Positions 54,279-63,117 of a stretch of 64,000 nt of DNA are shown piece after piece (position 1 is the stretch's first letter; each line of letters starts with the position of its first letter). Both the position numbers and the translations under genes were made by a program. This DNA is from Blattabacterium cuenoti (GTDB lineage: Bacteria; Bacteroidota; Bacteroidia; Flavobacteriales; Blattabacteriaceae): positions 163,209-227,208 of the forward strand of contig NZ_CP059217.1 in NCBI RefSeq assembly GCF_014252355.1, given 5' to 3'. The notes under the pieces are model-generated. The model was not told the DNA's origin, made no database searches, and saw only the letters and a list, made by a program, of their open reading frames with translations.

Positions 54279-55172
54279 ATGTATATGAGAAGAACGAAAG
54301 TCCCTTTTTTTATTATTATTCCTATTATTTTATCAATTATTATTTTTATATTTTATATTATTCTAGGAATAGAAAATAGAACTTTAATATATCATCCAAT
54401 ATCTATACTATTTTTTTTTGTTATAATTATATTATTATTTGTATTAGATTTTATCAATGAATTAATTTATAGAAAACAATTAAAATCATTAACTGAAAGA
54501 GAAAAACAAAATATACTTGATGAAAATGAAGGAAATTACTTTTATAGATTATATAAATTTTTTATTTATCCAACAAAGATTGAAAATGTAAAAAAAATTA
54601 ATCATGGATTTGATGATATTATAGAATTGGATAATAAATTACCAATATGGTGGGTTCATCTATTTATTGTAACAATTGTAATTTCTGTAATTTATTTGTG
54701 TGCTGATTTATTTACTGATTTTTCTAATCCATACAAAGAATATAAAATAGCACATAAACAGCAATTAAAAGACATCGAAATATTTGAAAAAAATATGCCA
54801 CAAATAACTATTAAAAATGCTGCATTTAATAATAATTTAATTAATAGTGGAAAAGCTCTTTTTCAAGAAAATTGTGCTACTTGTCATAATAATGATGGTA
54901 GTGGAAATATTGGTCCAAATTTAACAGATGATTATTGGATAAATATAATAGAAAAAGACCTTTTCAAAAATATATTTTCTATTGTATGGAATGGGAGTCA
55001 AAATAATCCTACTATGAGAGCATTTGGAAAAACTGGAGAATTAAAAGGTAATGATATTCAAAAAATATCTAGTTATGTATATTTTATAAATACAAATAAA
55101 AATAATATTAGTAGTCGTAATAGTGGAAAATCTCCAGAAGGTAAAAAAATTATTAATTGGAATCGTGTTTAA
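54279..55172 (+). CDS. ccoP: cbb3-type cytochrome c oxidase subunit III (CcoP), one heme site visible
   Basis: 297-residue membrane-anchored cytochrome c. Two hydrophobic segments lie near the N-terminus and a further helix near 128-148 (LPIWWVHLFIVTIVIS, the CcoP N-terminal domain). One CxxCH is found, CATCH at 199-203, followed by GSGNIGPNLTDDYW. Proteobacterial CcoP usually has two hemes; only one motif is seen here. It is the electron entry subunit. An alternative start two codons in is possible. Confidence 0.93.
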   Translation: MYMRRTKVPFFIIIPIILSIIIFIFYIILGIENRTLIYHPISILFFFVIIILLFVLDFINELIYRKQLKSLTEREKQNILDENEGNYFYRLYKFFIYPTKIENVKKINHGFDDIIELDNKLPIWWVHLFIVTIVISVIYLCADLFTDFSNPYKEYKIAHKQQLKDIEIFEKNMPQITIKNAAFNNNLINSGKALFQENCATCHNNDGSGNIGPNLTDDYWINIIEKDLFKNIFSIVWNGSQNNPTMRAFGKTGELKGNDIQKISSYVYFINTNKNNISSRNSGKSPEGKKIINWNRV

Positions 55173-55217
55173 AACATTACAAATGATTGTTTATATTTTT
55201 ATTCATTTGAATTATTT

Positions 55218-55670
55218 ATGAAAATTAAATTCAATTTAGAAATAATAATTATATCATCTTTATCTCTTTTTATTTGTTTTATTATTTATATAACATTTTT
55301 TTTTCCTCATAAAGAAAGTGAACTTATATCCAATAGATATTATGAAGAAGAAATGCGGTATCAAGAAATTATAAATGAAAAACAAAATTTATTGTTTCTT
55401 TCAGGTAATATTAAAATACTAATGTATACTTCTGGTATATATATAATTTTTCCAAAAATTAAAAATAATATCTTTGGAACTTATACTTTATTACGTTATT
55501 CATCTAAAAACATGGATGTTAAACACAATTTTGAAATTGTTTGTAACAAAAAAAAAACAATATTTATTCCATGTAATATTTTGAAAAAAGGAAATTATAA
55601 ATTAATGATTAGATGGACATCTAATAAAACAAAATATTTTTTTGAAAAAGATATATTTTGGAATGAATAA
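55218..55670 (+). CDS. ccoH: FixH/CcoH-family oxidase assembly protein
   Basis: 150-residue protein with one N-terminal membrane helix (about 8-28) and a periplasmic beta-rich domain. HKESELISNRYYEEEMRYQEIINEKQN fits the short region after the helix in FixH-family proteins. The place directly downstream of ccoP supports the call. Its role in other bacteria is cbb3 complex assembly with CcoI and CcoS. Confidence 0.85.
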   Translation: MKIKFNLEIIIISSLSLFICFIIYITFFFPHKESELISNRYYEEEMRYQEIINEKQNLLFLSGNIKILMYTSGIYIIFPKIKNNIFGTYTLLRYSSKNMDVKHNFEIVCNKKKTIFIPCNILKKGNYKLMIRWTSNKTKYFFEKDIFWNE

Positions 55671-55710
55671 TATATTTTGATTCATTTTCACAATTATTAT
55701 TCCTTATGTT

Positions 55711-57966
55711 ATGGAAAAAAAAATAAAAAATCTTAGAGATGAAGCTTTAAATTATCATAGTAAATTTCCAACTGGAAAAATACAAATATCTCCTACTAAA
55801 AATTATAGAAGTCAAAGAGATTTATCTTTAGCTTATTCTCCAGGAGTAGCAGAACCATGTAAAGAAATTTATCGATCTTATAATAGAGTATATAAATATA
55901 CTTCTAAAGGTAATTTAGTAGCAGTTATTACTAATGGATCAGCAGTCTTAGGTCTTGGGAATATAGGAGCTTTAGCCTCAAAACCAGTAATGGAAGGTAA
56001 AGCCCTTTTATTTAAAATTTTTTCAGGTATAGATGTATTTGATATAGAAATTAATGAATCTGATCCCAATAAATTTATTGAAATAGTTAAAGCTATAGCT
56101 CCAACTTTTGGAGGAATTAATTTAGAAGATATTAAATCTCCAGAAGCTTTTGAAATAGAAAAAAGATTAAAATTTGAATTAGATATTCCAGTTATGCATG
56201 ATGATCAACATGGAACTGCTATTATTTCTGGGGCTGCTTTACTTAATGCTTTAAATTATGTAAAAAAAAATATTACAAAAATTAAAATGATAGTCAATGG
56301 AGCAGGATCTGCAGCTATTTCTTGTACAAGATTATATAAACAATTAGGAGTTAAACCAGAAAATATTATGATGTTTGATAGCAAGGGATTACTACATATT
56401 TCAAGAAAGGATTTAACTAAAGAAAAAAAAGAATTTGCTGTAAATACTAAATTACAAAATTTATCTGAAGCTATTAAACATTCTGATGTATTTATTGGGT
56501 TATCTATAGGAGGAGTATTGACTACAAAAATGTTAAAAAGTATGTCAAAAAATCCTATAGTATTTGCTATGGCTAATCCAGATCCTGAAATTGATTATAA
56601 TTTAGCAATAGAAGCTAGATCTGATGTTATTATAGCCACAGGAAGAAGTGATTATCCTAATCAAGTCAATAACGTATTAGGATTTCCATATATTTTTCGA
56701 GGAGCACTCGATGTTAGAGCAACTATTATAAATGACGAAATGAAATTAGCAGCTGTTTATGCTATAGCATCTTTGGCTAAAGAACCAGTTCCAGAACAAG
56801 TAAATATCATTTATAATAAAAAGAATATTTCATTTGGAAAAGATTATATAATTCCAAAACCTTTTGATAATCGTTTAATTACTCGAGTAGCTCCTGCTGT
56901 AGCTAAAGCAGCTATGGATAGTGGAGTTGCAAGAACTCCAATTATAAATTGGAATGAATATAGAGAAATATTATTAGATAGAATGGAATATGAGAATAAA
57001 CTTATTAGAATGATTCAAAAAAGAGCTCAATCTAATCCAAAAAAAATCGTGTTTTGCAATGGAGAAGAATATAATATTTTAAAATCTATTCAAATATTAC
57101 AAGAAAAAGGAATAATATTAAATTCAACAATTGTTTTAGGAAATAAAAATAAAATTAAAACATTAATTCATAAACATAATCTAAAAATAAATCCTATTAT
57201 TTTTGATCCTAAAAAAAATGATCAAAAAGTCAAAGATTATGTTGAAATTTTTTTAAAAAAAAATATCATTCAATCTAATGCATATAATATTCTACAAAAT
57301 AGTGATTATTTTGGGGCAATGTTGGTTGATCAAGGAGAAGCAGATATTGTAATTACTGGATATTCTAATCCATTTTTATCTAGTTTAGAACCAATGTTAA
57401 AAATAATTGGTACAAATAATTTATGTAAAAAAACTGCTGGATTGATAATTTTATTAACTAAAAATGGACCTATATTTTTAGCAGATATTGCAGTTATCAA
57501 AAATCCTACTAAAATAGAATTAGCTAGAATTGCTATTATGACAGCTCAAGTAGTAAAATATTTTGATATAGAACCATGTATAGCAATATTATCTTTTAAT
57601 AATTTTTTATATAAAACAAATAAAATATCTCAAACTGTAGAGTTTTTACATAAAAAATATCCAAATTTAGTAGTTATAAATAGAGAATTACAGACAAATT
57701 TATCGTTCAATAATAATATAGTTGATAATAATTTAACATGTTCTAAAATAGTTAATAATAAGGAAAATATTTTTATTTTTCCTAATATTGAATCAGGAAA
57801 TTTAACCTATAAATTTTTCATTGGATTAGAAAAAATAAAAACAATTGGTCCAGTTTTATTAGGAATGAAAAAACCAGTATATATTATGCACATGAAATCT
57901 AATATAGAAGAAATAGTAAATCTTTCTACTTTTTCAGTGATTGATGCACAAATTAGATCTTTATAA
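55711..57966 (+). CDS. maeB: NADP-dependent malic enzyme with phosphotransacetylase-like domain
   Basis: 751-residue two-domain protein. Residues about 1-425 are the malic enzyme (FPTGKIQISPTK, DLSLAYSPGVAEPC, VITNGSAVLGLGNIGALASKPVMEGK, PVMHDDQHGTAIISGAALLNAL, NGAGSAAIS), converting malate to pyruvate with CO2 release. The remainder resembles phosphotransacetylase (DYFGAMLVDQGEADIVITGYS, NPTKIELARIAIMTA), in this family usually regulatory rather than catalytic. It gives a route from C4 acids to pyruvate and NADPH. It ends 4 bases from convergent murI. Confidence 0.95.
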   Translation: MEKKIKNLRDEALNYHSKFPTGKIQISPTKNYRSQRDLSLAYSPGVAEPCKEIYRSYNRVYKYTSKGNLVAVITNGSAVLGLGNIGALASKPVMEGKALLFKIFSGIDVFDIEINESDPNKFIEIVKAIAPTFGGINLEDIKSPEAFEIEKRLKFELDIPVMHDDQHGTAIISGAALLNALNYVKKNITKIKMIVNGAGSAAISCTRLYKQLGVKPENIMMFDSKGLLHISRKDLTKEKKEFAVNTKLQNLSEAIKHSDVFIGLSIGGVLTTKMLKSMSKNPIVFAMANPDPEIDYNLAIEARSDVIIATGRSDYPNQVNNVLGFPYIFRGALDVRATIINDEMKLAAVYAIASLAKEPVPEQVNIIYNKKNISFGKDYIIPKPFDNRLITRVAPAVAKAAMDSGVARTPIINWNEYREILLDRMEYENKLIRMIQKRAQSNPKKIVFCNGEEYNILKSIQILQEKGIILNSTIVLGNKNKIKTLIHKHNLKINPIIFDPKKNDQKVKDYVEIFLKKNIIQSNAYNILQNSDYFGAMLVDQGEADIVITGYSNPFLSSLEPMLKIIGTNNLCKKTAGLIILLTKNGPIFLADIAVIKNPTKIELARIAIMTAQVVKYFDIEPCIAILSFNNFLYKTNKISQTVEFLHKKYPNLVVINRELQTNLSFNNNIVDNNLTCSKIVNNKENIFIFPNIESGNLTYKFFIGLEKIKTIGPVLLGMKKPVYIMHMKSNIEEIVNLSTFSVIDAQIRSL

Positions 57967-57970
57967 TAAA

Positions 57971-58771
57971 TTAAAAATTAATTTTTTTGAAAATAAAATT
58001 GTTTTTAAAAATTGATTGAACTTTTGCATAAAAAATAGGAGAAATGAAATCAGAAGTATAAAAAATAATATGATTATTATTTATAGGAAAAGGATTTAAT
58101 AAATTTTGATTATATAATCTTGTTATGATTTCTTGAACTACTATTTTCTGTATTTCAATAATGCGAATATTTGTTTGAAATATATTTTGTATTGCATTTG
58201 TTAAAAACAGATAATGTGTACAAGCTAGTAATAATATATCTATATTTTTTATAAATGAATTAAAATTATCATAAATGATAGAATTTAACTCATGTTTTTT
58301 GATCCCATTTTCAATAAAATTAGCTAACAATGGCATAGATTTTGTACTAATAGTTAAATTAGGAAAATTTTTTTTCATTTTATTTTGATAATATTGTGAT
58401 TTGATTGTTGCATGTGTTGCACAAATGCCAATTTTGTTATATGAAAAAAATATTCTATTTTTTACTACTGGATCTATAACATTAAATAATATTAGTTTTT
58501 TACAAAATTTTTCTTGTATATGATCCAAAGCATTAGATACAATTGAATTACATGCTATTACTATAGCTTTACATTGATGTTTAAATAAAAAAGACACTAT
58601 TCTCATAGAATAATCACGAATAAAATGTTTAGATTTATTTCCATAAGGCATATTTTTTGTATCTCCAAAATAAAATAATCTTTCATTAGGCATATAATTG
58701 ATAATTTCTTTAGCAATAACAAGACCCCCAATTCCAGAATCCAATATTCCAATAGGTAAATAATATTTCAT
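57971..58771 (-). CDS. murI: glutamate racemase
   Basis: 266-residue cofactor-independent racemase making D-glutamate for peptidoglycan. GILDSGIGGLVIAKEI, FYFGDTKNMPYGNKS, the first catalytic Cys in VIACNSIVSNAL and the second in LLACTHYLFL are in place. With DapD it shows that cell-wall precursors are still made. Confidence 0.94.
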   Translation of the reverse strand: MKYYLPIGILDSGIGGLVIAKEIINYMPNERLFYFGDTKNMPYGNKSKHFIRDYSMRIVSFLFKHQCKAIVIACNSIVSNALDHIQEKFCKKLILFNVIDPVVKNRIFFSYNKIGICATHATIKSQYYQNKMKKNFPNLTISTKSMPLLANFIENGIKKHELNSIIYDNFNSFIKNIDILLLACTHYLFLTNAIQNIFQTNIRIIEIQKIVVQEIITRLYNQNLLNPFPINNNHIIFYTSDFISPIFYAKVQSIFKNNFIFKKINF

Positions 58772-58799
58772 ATTTTTATTACATGTGAATAATCTATTT

Positions 58800-58843
58800 A
58801 TGTTGTAATATCAACATCAATATTAATTATATTAATTAATATT
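58800..58843 (-). terminator. two A/T-rich hairpins after rpsT
   Basis: A perfect 11-base-pair inverted repeat with a 3-base loop (58819-58843, arms AATATTAATTA/TAATTAATATT) begins in the rpsT stop codon. A second stem of 6 base pairs with a 6-base loop follows at 58800-58817 (ATGTTG/CAACAT). No T-run follows, and the first has no G-C pairs. They may mark or protect the rpsT 3' end. Confidence 0.35.
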
Positions 58844-59066
58844 AAGACAACGATGATATATAATTTTTTAATTTATTTTTTAATCTAGATGCTTTATTAA
58901 CATGTATAATATTTTTTTTTACTAATTTATCTATCATAGAAATAACGTTTGAATATTTAGTTTTATTTTTTAACAATTTTTTAATAGCTGTTTTTGTACT
59001 TTTATATATATATTTATTTCTAATACGTCTAGTTTTATTTTGTCTAAGTCTTTTTAAAGATCCCAT
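58842..59066 (-). CDS. rpsT: 30S ribosomal protein S20
   Basis: 74-residue basic S20, somewhat shorter than the usual 85-90. The family pattern is visible: SLKRLRQNKTRRIRN, STKTAIKKLLK, IDKLVKKNIIHVNKASRLKNKLKNYI (the helix with IHxNKAxRxKSRL). It binds the 5' domain of 16S rRNA. It is preceded on the same strand by tRNA-Glu, 18 bases away, and probably shares its transcript. Confidence 0.94.
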   Translation of the reverse strand: MGSLKRLRQNKTRRIRNKYIYKSTKTAIKKLLKNKTKYSNVISMIDKLVKKNIIHVNKASRLKNKLKNYISSLS

Positions 59067-59084
59067 AATAAAAATAATATTTTA

Positions 59085-59156
59085 TAGCCCATAGGGGAAT
59101 CGAACCCCTCTTTTCAGGATGAAAACCTGATGTCCTAACCAATAGACGAATGGGCC
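59085..59156 (-). tRNA. tRNA-Glu (UUC)
   Basis: A 72-base cloverleaf on the minus strand. Acceptor arms are GGCCCAT and ATGGGCT (first pair G-U), the D arm is GTCTATTGGTTAGGAC, and the anticodon loop is TTTTCAT between CAGG and CCTG, giving anticodon TTC. The T arm is GGGGTTCGATTCCCC. The discriminator is A, and no CCA is encoded. Confidence 0.96.
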
Positions 59157-59189
59157 AAAATGTAAATTTAATTTTTTTATATTTAATAT

Positions 59190-59197
59190 CAAATATA
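59190..59197 (-). promoter_or_regulatory. candidate -7 promoter element for tRNA-Glu/rpsT
   Basis: TATATTTG on the minus strand, 33 bases before the tRNA-Glu 5' end and just after the aroA stop. It matches TAnnTTTG. A TTG lies only 9 bases upstream, too close for a proper -33 element. Confidence 0.3.
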
Positions 59198-59222
59198 TAA
59201 TTGATTCAATGTTAATATATTA

Positions 59223-60476
59223 TTAAATTGATTGAATTACAAATCCTAATTTATATAAATCTTTCCAAAATAAAGGATATGACTTTTCTACTACATTGGA
59301 TTTTAATATATTAATTGGAAAAAATAAACTAAATGCAGAAAATGCCATTGCCATTCTATGATCTTGATACGTATTTACTTGATAATCCTTATTGTTTGAA
59401 ATAGAAAAAAAATCTAATATTTCTAAACTAGAATTTGTAATATTAATTTTAATACCAAATTTATATAACTCATGTTTTAACGCTTGTAATCTATCTGTTT
59501 CTTTAATTTTAAGAGTTTCTAATCCATTTAATAAACATTTTATTCTTAAACAAGAACAAGTAACAGCAATTGTTTGTGCTATATCTGGTGTTTTATTCAA
59601 ATCTAAATGAATAAATTTAGGTAAAACAAAATTAATAGATGATTTTTGTAACATTATTGTTTTTTTACTAAAAATTGTTGATATTCCAAAATATTTTTTA
59701 TATATATAACATACTTCTTTATCTCCTTGAATACTATCTTTAGTATAAGATTTTAAAGTTAATTTTACGTTTTTTGATAAAGCAGCCATAGAATAATAAT
59801 AAGATGCAGAACTCCAATCAGATTCAATATAAAAATATTTTATTATTTGTTTTTTACCTGGATAAATTTGAATAAAATTACTATTCCATAATATTTTAAT
59901 ACCTATTTGATTTAATAAATGAAAAGTCATATTAATATATGGAATAGATGTAATTTTATCTTTTAAAATAATTTTTAAGCCATTATCAAATTTACTTGCA
60001 ATTAACATAAGAGCACTAATATATTGACTACTTATAGTTGCATTCACCTCTATTTCTCCTCCTAATATTTTTTTTCCAAATATTTTAATTGGAGGATATC
60101 CAATTTTTTCTAAATAAGTAATTTTAGCTCCAAGTTTATTTAATGCGTTTACTAATATATATATGGGTCTTTCTTTCATTCTTTTTGATCCCGTTAAAAT
60201 CACTTCTCTTTTATCTATAATAGATAAGTAAGATGTTAAAAATCGCATAGCAGTTCCAGCATGATTAATATCTAATATATTAGAAGAACTTAATAAACTA
60301 TTTTCTAATAATTTTGTGTCTTCACAATTAGATAAATTTTTAATATAAATATCATTTGGATATATAGCTTTCAAAATTAATAAACGATTAGAAATACTTT
60401 TAGATCCACTAATTATAATATCTCCTGATAAATTATTATTTTCTTTTTTAATTTGAATATTGCAAGCAGAATACAT
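59223..60476 (-). CDS. aroA: 3-phosphoshikimate 1-carboxyvinyltransferase (EPSP synthase)
   Basis: 417-residue enzyme joining shikimate 3-phosphate and PEP. GSKSISNRLLIL with the N-terminal Lys/Ser/Arg set is near residue 23. AGTAMRFLTSYL, SQYISALMLIA, DWSSASYYYSMAAL, LKIKETDRLQALKHEL and YQDHRMAMAFSAF follow. With aroK it gives two adjacent-pathway steps to chorismate and hence to Trp. Confidence 0.95.
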   Translation of the reverse strand: MYSACNIQIKKENNNLSGDIIISGSKSISNRLLILKAIYPNDIYIKNLSNCEDTKLLENSLLSSSNILDINHAGTAMRFLTSYLSIIDKREVILTGSKRMKERPIYILVNALNKLGAKITYLEKIGYPPIKIFGKKILGGEIEVNATISSQYISALMLIASKFDNGLKIILKDKITSIPYINMTFHLLNQIGIKILWNSNFIQIYPGKKQIIKYFYIESDWSSASYYYSMAALSKNVKLTLKSYTKDSIQGDKEVCYIYKKYFGISTIFSKKTIMLQKSSINFVLPKFIHLDLNKTPDIAQTIAVTCSCLRIKCLLNGLETLKIKETDRLQALKHELYKFGIKINITNSSLEILDFFSISNNKDYQVNTYQDHRMAMAFSAFSLFFPINILKSNVVEKSYPLFWKDLYKLGFVIQSI

Positions 60477-60508
60477 AATATTTGATTTAATATGATGATA
60501 AGTGGAAT

Positions 60509-61489
60509 TTATTTTTTAACTAATTTTTTTTCAATTATCATTTTTACATGATGTATAACTGCTTCTTTATCTAAATGATATTTTTTTAAAAGTTCCATTG
60601 GTTTTCCACTTTCTCCAAATGTATCGTTTACAGCAATTATACTTTGTATAGTAGTATTATTTTGATGATTGGTCATAATAATTCTAGAAATACTTTCGCC
60701 TAACCCCCCCCAATAATTATGTTCTTCTGCAGTCACAATGCATTTTGTTTTTCTTATAGAATTAAGAATAGTTTGTTGATCTAAAGGTTTAATTGTATGT
60801 ACATTTATTATTTCACAACTAATGTTCATAGTCTTGTCTAATATTTTTGCGGCTTCCAAACATTCCCACACTAAATGTCCTGTACATACAATAGTGATAT
60901 CTTTTCCTTCTTTTAAAATTAAAGCTTTTCCAATTTGAAATGGTTGATTGATATTAGTAAAATTCGCTACTGCTGGTCTTCCAAAACGTAAATATACAGG
61001 GCCTATATGTTTTGATATAGCTATAGTTGCAGCATAAGTTTGATTATAATCACAAGTATTAATAACCGTCATACCAGGTAACATTTTCATCATTCCAATA
61101 TCTTCTAAACTTTGATGTGTTGCACCGTCTTCTCCTAAAGTTAATCCAGAATGTGAAGCACATATTTTAACATTTTTTTTAGAATATGCAATAGATTGAC
61201 GAATTTGATCATATACACGAGATGTTGCAAAATTCGCAAATGTACCTGTAAAAGGAATATAATCTCCAATACTTAATCCAGCAGCAATGCCAATCATATT
61301 TGCTTCTGCTATACCTATTTGAAAAAATCGATTAGGAAATTTTTTAGCAAATGTTTTCATTGATAAAGAACTAGTTAAATCTGCACATAATGCAACTATT
61401 TTATTATTATTTTGACCTAAAAATACTAACGCTTTTCCAAATCCAGCTCTAGTTTCTTTGAATCCTTGATTTTCATACTGTATTTGCAT
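60509..61489 (-). CDS. transketolase, C-terminal section
   Basis: 326-residue chain holding the pyrimidine-binding and C-terminal domains of transketolase. ALCADLTSSLSM, FFQIGIAEANMIGIAAGLSIGDYIPFTGTFANF, HSGLTLGEDGATHQSLEDIGMM and the C-terminal EIINVHTIKPLDQQ are typical of split transketolases and 1-deoxyxylulose-5-phosphate-synthase-like relatives. The N-terminal partner lies 53 bases upstream on the same strand, so the two form one enzyme. The TGGGGGGGGT codons for W-G-G give an eight-G tract. Confidence 0.92.
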   Translation of the reverse strand: MQIQYENQGFKETRAGFGKALVFLGQNNNKIVALCADLTSSLSMKTFAKKFPNRFFQIGIAEANMIGIAAGLSIGDYIPFTGTFANFATSRVYDQIRQSIAYSKKNVKICASHSGLTLGEDGATHQSLEDIGMMKMLPGMTVINTCDYNQTYAATIAISKHIGPVYLRFGRPAVANFTNINQPFQIGKALILKEGKDITIVCTGHLVWECLEAAKILDKTMNISCEIINVHTIKPLDQQTILNSIRKTKCIVTAEEHNYWGGLGESISRIIMTNHQNNTTIQSIIAVNDTFGESGKPMELLKKYHLDKEAVIHHVKMIIEKKLVKK

Positions 61490-61542
61490 ATATATAACAA
61501 TTAATTAATTGATTATTGATTTTTTTTAATAAAAGTGTAGTA

Positions 61543-62415
61543 TTATATTATTGGATAATCTCCTAATGTTTCAGGAATTTGATTTAGTGCTTTTTTTAAT
61601 TCTTCTTTATTTACTGGTTTTCCATGCCATATATTATTGCCAACCATAAAATCAACTCCATATCCCATTTTAGTATGAAGGATAATTAAAATAGGAAATC
61701 TTTTGTTAGTTTGATATTTAGCTTGTTTTAAAATATTAATAACTTTTTCAATATTATTACCTTCATATTCTTCTAACACTATCCAATCAAATGACTCAAA
61801 TTTTTTTTTTAAATTTCCTAAAGGCAGTACATCATCAGTTGTTCCATCTATTTGTTGGCCATTATAATCTATCGTAGCTATATAATTATCTATTTTTTTA
61901 GATCCTGCATATAAAATAGATTCCCACATTTGTCCTTCATTTAATTCTCCATCTCCATGTAAACTATAAACAAGTTTATTATCATTTTTATCTAATTTTT
62001 TAGATAATGCAGCTCCAATAGCCACTGACATTCCTTGACCTAAGGATCCTGAAGATATTCTAATTCCTGGAAGGCCATCATGACTAGATGGATGCCCTTG
62101 TAAACGAGAATTTAATTTTCTAAAAGTAGCAAGTTCTTGAATAGAAAAAAATCCTGAACGAGCTAATACACTATAATATACTGGAGAAATATGTCCATTA
62201 GATAAAAAAAATAAATCTTCATTATGACCACTCATTGTAAACTTTTTTGAATTAAAAAACATTATTTCATGATACAATGCTACTAAATATTCTGTGCATC
62301 CTAATGCCCCACCTGGATGTCCAGAATTTGCATCATTAACCATACGTAATATATCTCTTCTTACTTGAGAACATAGATCCGTCAAATAATGTTTTTTTTT
62401 AGCATTTATATACAT
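61543..62415 (-). CDS. transketolase, N-terminal section
   Basis: 290-residue chain holding the thiamine-diphosphate pyrophosphate domain. DANSGHPGGALGCTEYLVALYHEIM, LSNGHISPVYYSVLARSG, GHPSSHDGLPGIRISSGSLGQGMSVAIGAAL and HGDGELNEGQMWES carry the GDG...N metal motif. It works with the C-terminal section downstream in the non-oxidative pentose phosphate pathway, supplying ribose 5-phosphate for His and nucleotides and erythrose 4-phosphate for aromatics. Confidence 0.93.
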   Translation of the reverse strand: MYINAKKKHYLTDLCSQVRRDILRMVNDANSGHPGGALGCTEYLVALYHEIMFFNSKKFTMSGHNEDLFFLSNGHISPVYYSVLARSGFFSIQELATFRKLNSRLQGHPSSHDGLPGIRISSGSLGQGMSVAIGAALSKKLDKNDNKLVYSLHGDGELNEGQMWESILYAGSKKIDNYIATIDYNGQQIDGTTDDVLPLGNLKKKFESFDWIVLEEYEGNNIEKVINILKQAKYQTNKRFPILIILHTKMGYGVDFMVGNNIWHGKPVNKEELKKALNQIPETLGDYPII

Positions 62416-62493
62416 ACTACTACTACTTTAATAAGTAAATTTTTAATAACAAAAATAATAAATTATATAATATAAAAATGATATTTTATTATA

Positions 62494-62522
62494 ATGTTGA
62501 AGCATATGATTATGTTGAAGCA
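62494..62522. repeat. two copies of an 11-base direct repeat
   Basis: ATGTTGAAGCA occurs at 62494-62504 and 62512-62522, 18 bases apart start to start, in the 171-base gap between divergent transketolase and smpB. It may be an operator for one of them. Otherwise this gap shows only A/T-rich sequence. Confidence 0.4.
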
Positions 62523-62586
62523 ACAAACTAATAGCAAAAAAAATAAAGTCAGTATAAAAAATTATTTATTTGCAAAATTATAAATC

Positions 62587-63042
62587 ATGAATTATATTTT
62601 TCAATTATATATAGATGATATGATAAATAAAAAAGCTAAATTTTATTATTACTTATTAGAAGAATACATAGCTGGAATTAAACTTTTTGGAGCAGAAGTT
62701 AAATCTATCAGAAAAAATAAAGTAAATATCACAGATAGTTTTTGTAAAATTATAAATCATGAATTATATTCTATTAATATATATATAGAAAAATATCAAA
62801 CTAGTAATCAAAATACATATCAATATGAAAATAATAGAAAAAGAAAATTATTGTTAACTAAGCATGAACTAAATAGAATACAAAAAAAACTAAAAAATTC
62901 AGAATTAACTATAATTCCTTTTAAATTATTTTTTAGTAAAACAGGATATGCAAAATTAAAAATTTTTATAGCAAAAGGAAAAAAAATATATGATAAACGT
63001 GAAATTATTAAAAAAAGAGATTGGCTTAGAAAAAAAATATAA
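62587..63042 (+). CDS. smpB: SsrA-binding protein SmpB with shortened C-terminal tail
   Basis: 151-residue partner of tmRNA in ribosome rescue. NKKAKFYYYLLEEYIAGIKLFGAEVKSIRKNKVNITDSF opens the OB-fold, and YDKREIIKKRDW ends it. After that Trp, only LRKKI remains, so the charged tail that enters the mRNA channel in known SmpBs is shortened by about 8 or more residues. The start could instead be the ATG at 62620 (MINKKAKF), giving 140 residues. tmRNA itself is not seen in this window. Confidence 0.92.
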   Translation: MNYIFQLYIDDMINKKAKFYYYLLEEYIAGIKLFGAEVKSIRKNKVNITDSFCKIINHELYSINIYIEKYQTSNQNTYQYENNRKRKLLLTKHELNRIQKKLKNSELTIIPFKLFFSKTGYAKLKIFIAKGKKIYDKREIIKKRDWLRKKI

Positions 63043-63057
63043 TAATATTTTTAATAA

Positions 63058-63089
63058 TTTGAAATAATATATTATATATTTTATATTTG
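63058..63089 (+). promoter_or_regulatory. promoter with -33 and -7 elements for the outer-membrane protein gene
   Basis: TTTG at 63058-63061 and TATATTTG at 63082-63089, separated by 20 bases, match the Bacteroidota housekeeping pattern TTTG-N(17-23)-TAnnTTTG. The start would fall near 63095, giving a leader of about 23 bases before the ATG at 63118. It is the most complete promoter in the window. Confidence 0.6.
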
Positions 63090-63117
63090 TTTGTTAAATT
63101 TTTAAGAAAATTATTTT

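Noticed and set aside
60509..62415. Two transketolase pieces considered as a frameshifted pseudogene
   Set aside because: Each piece has a proper start, stop and complete domains, with a 53-base spacer, and split transketolases are known in Bacteroidota and archaea.
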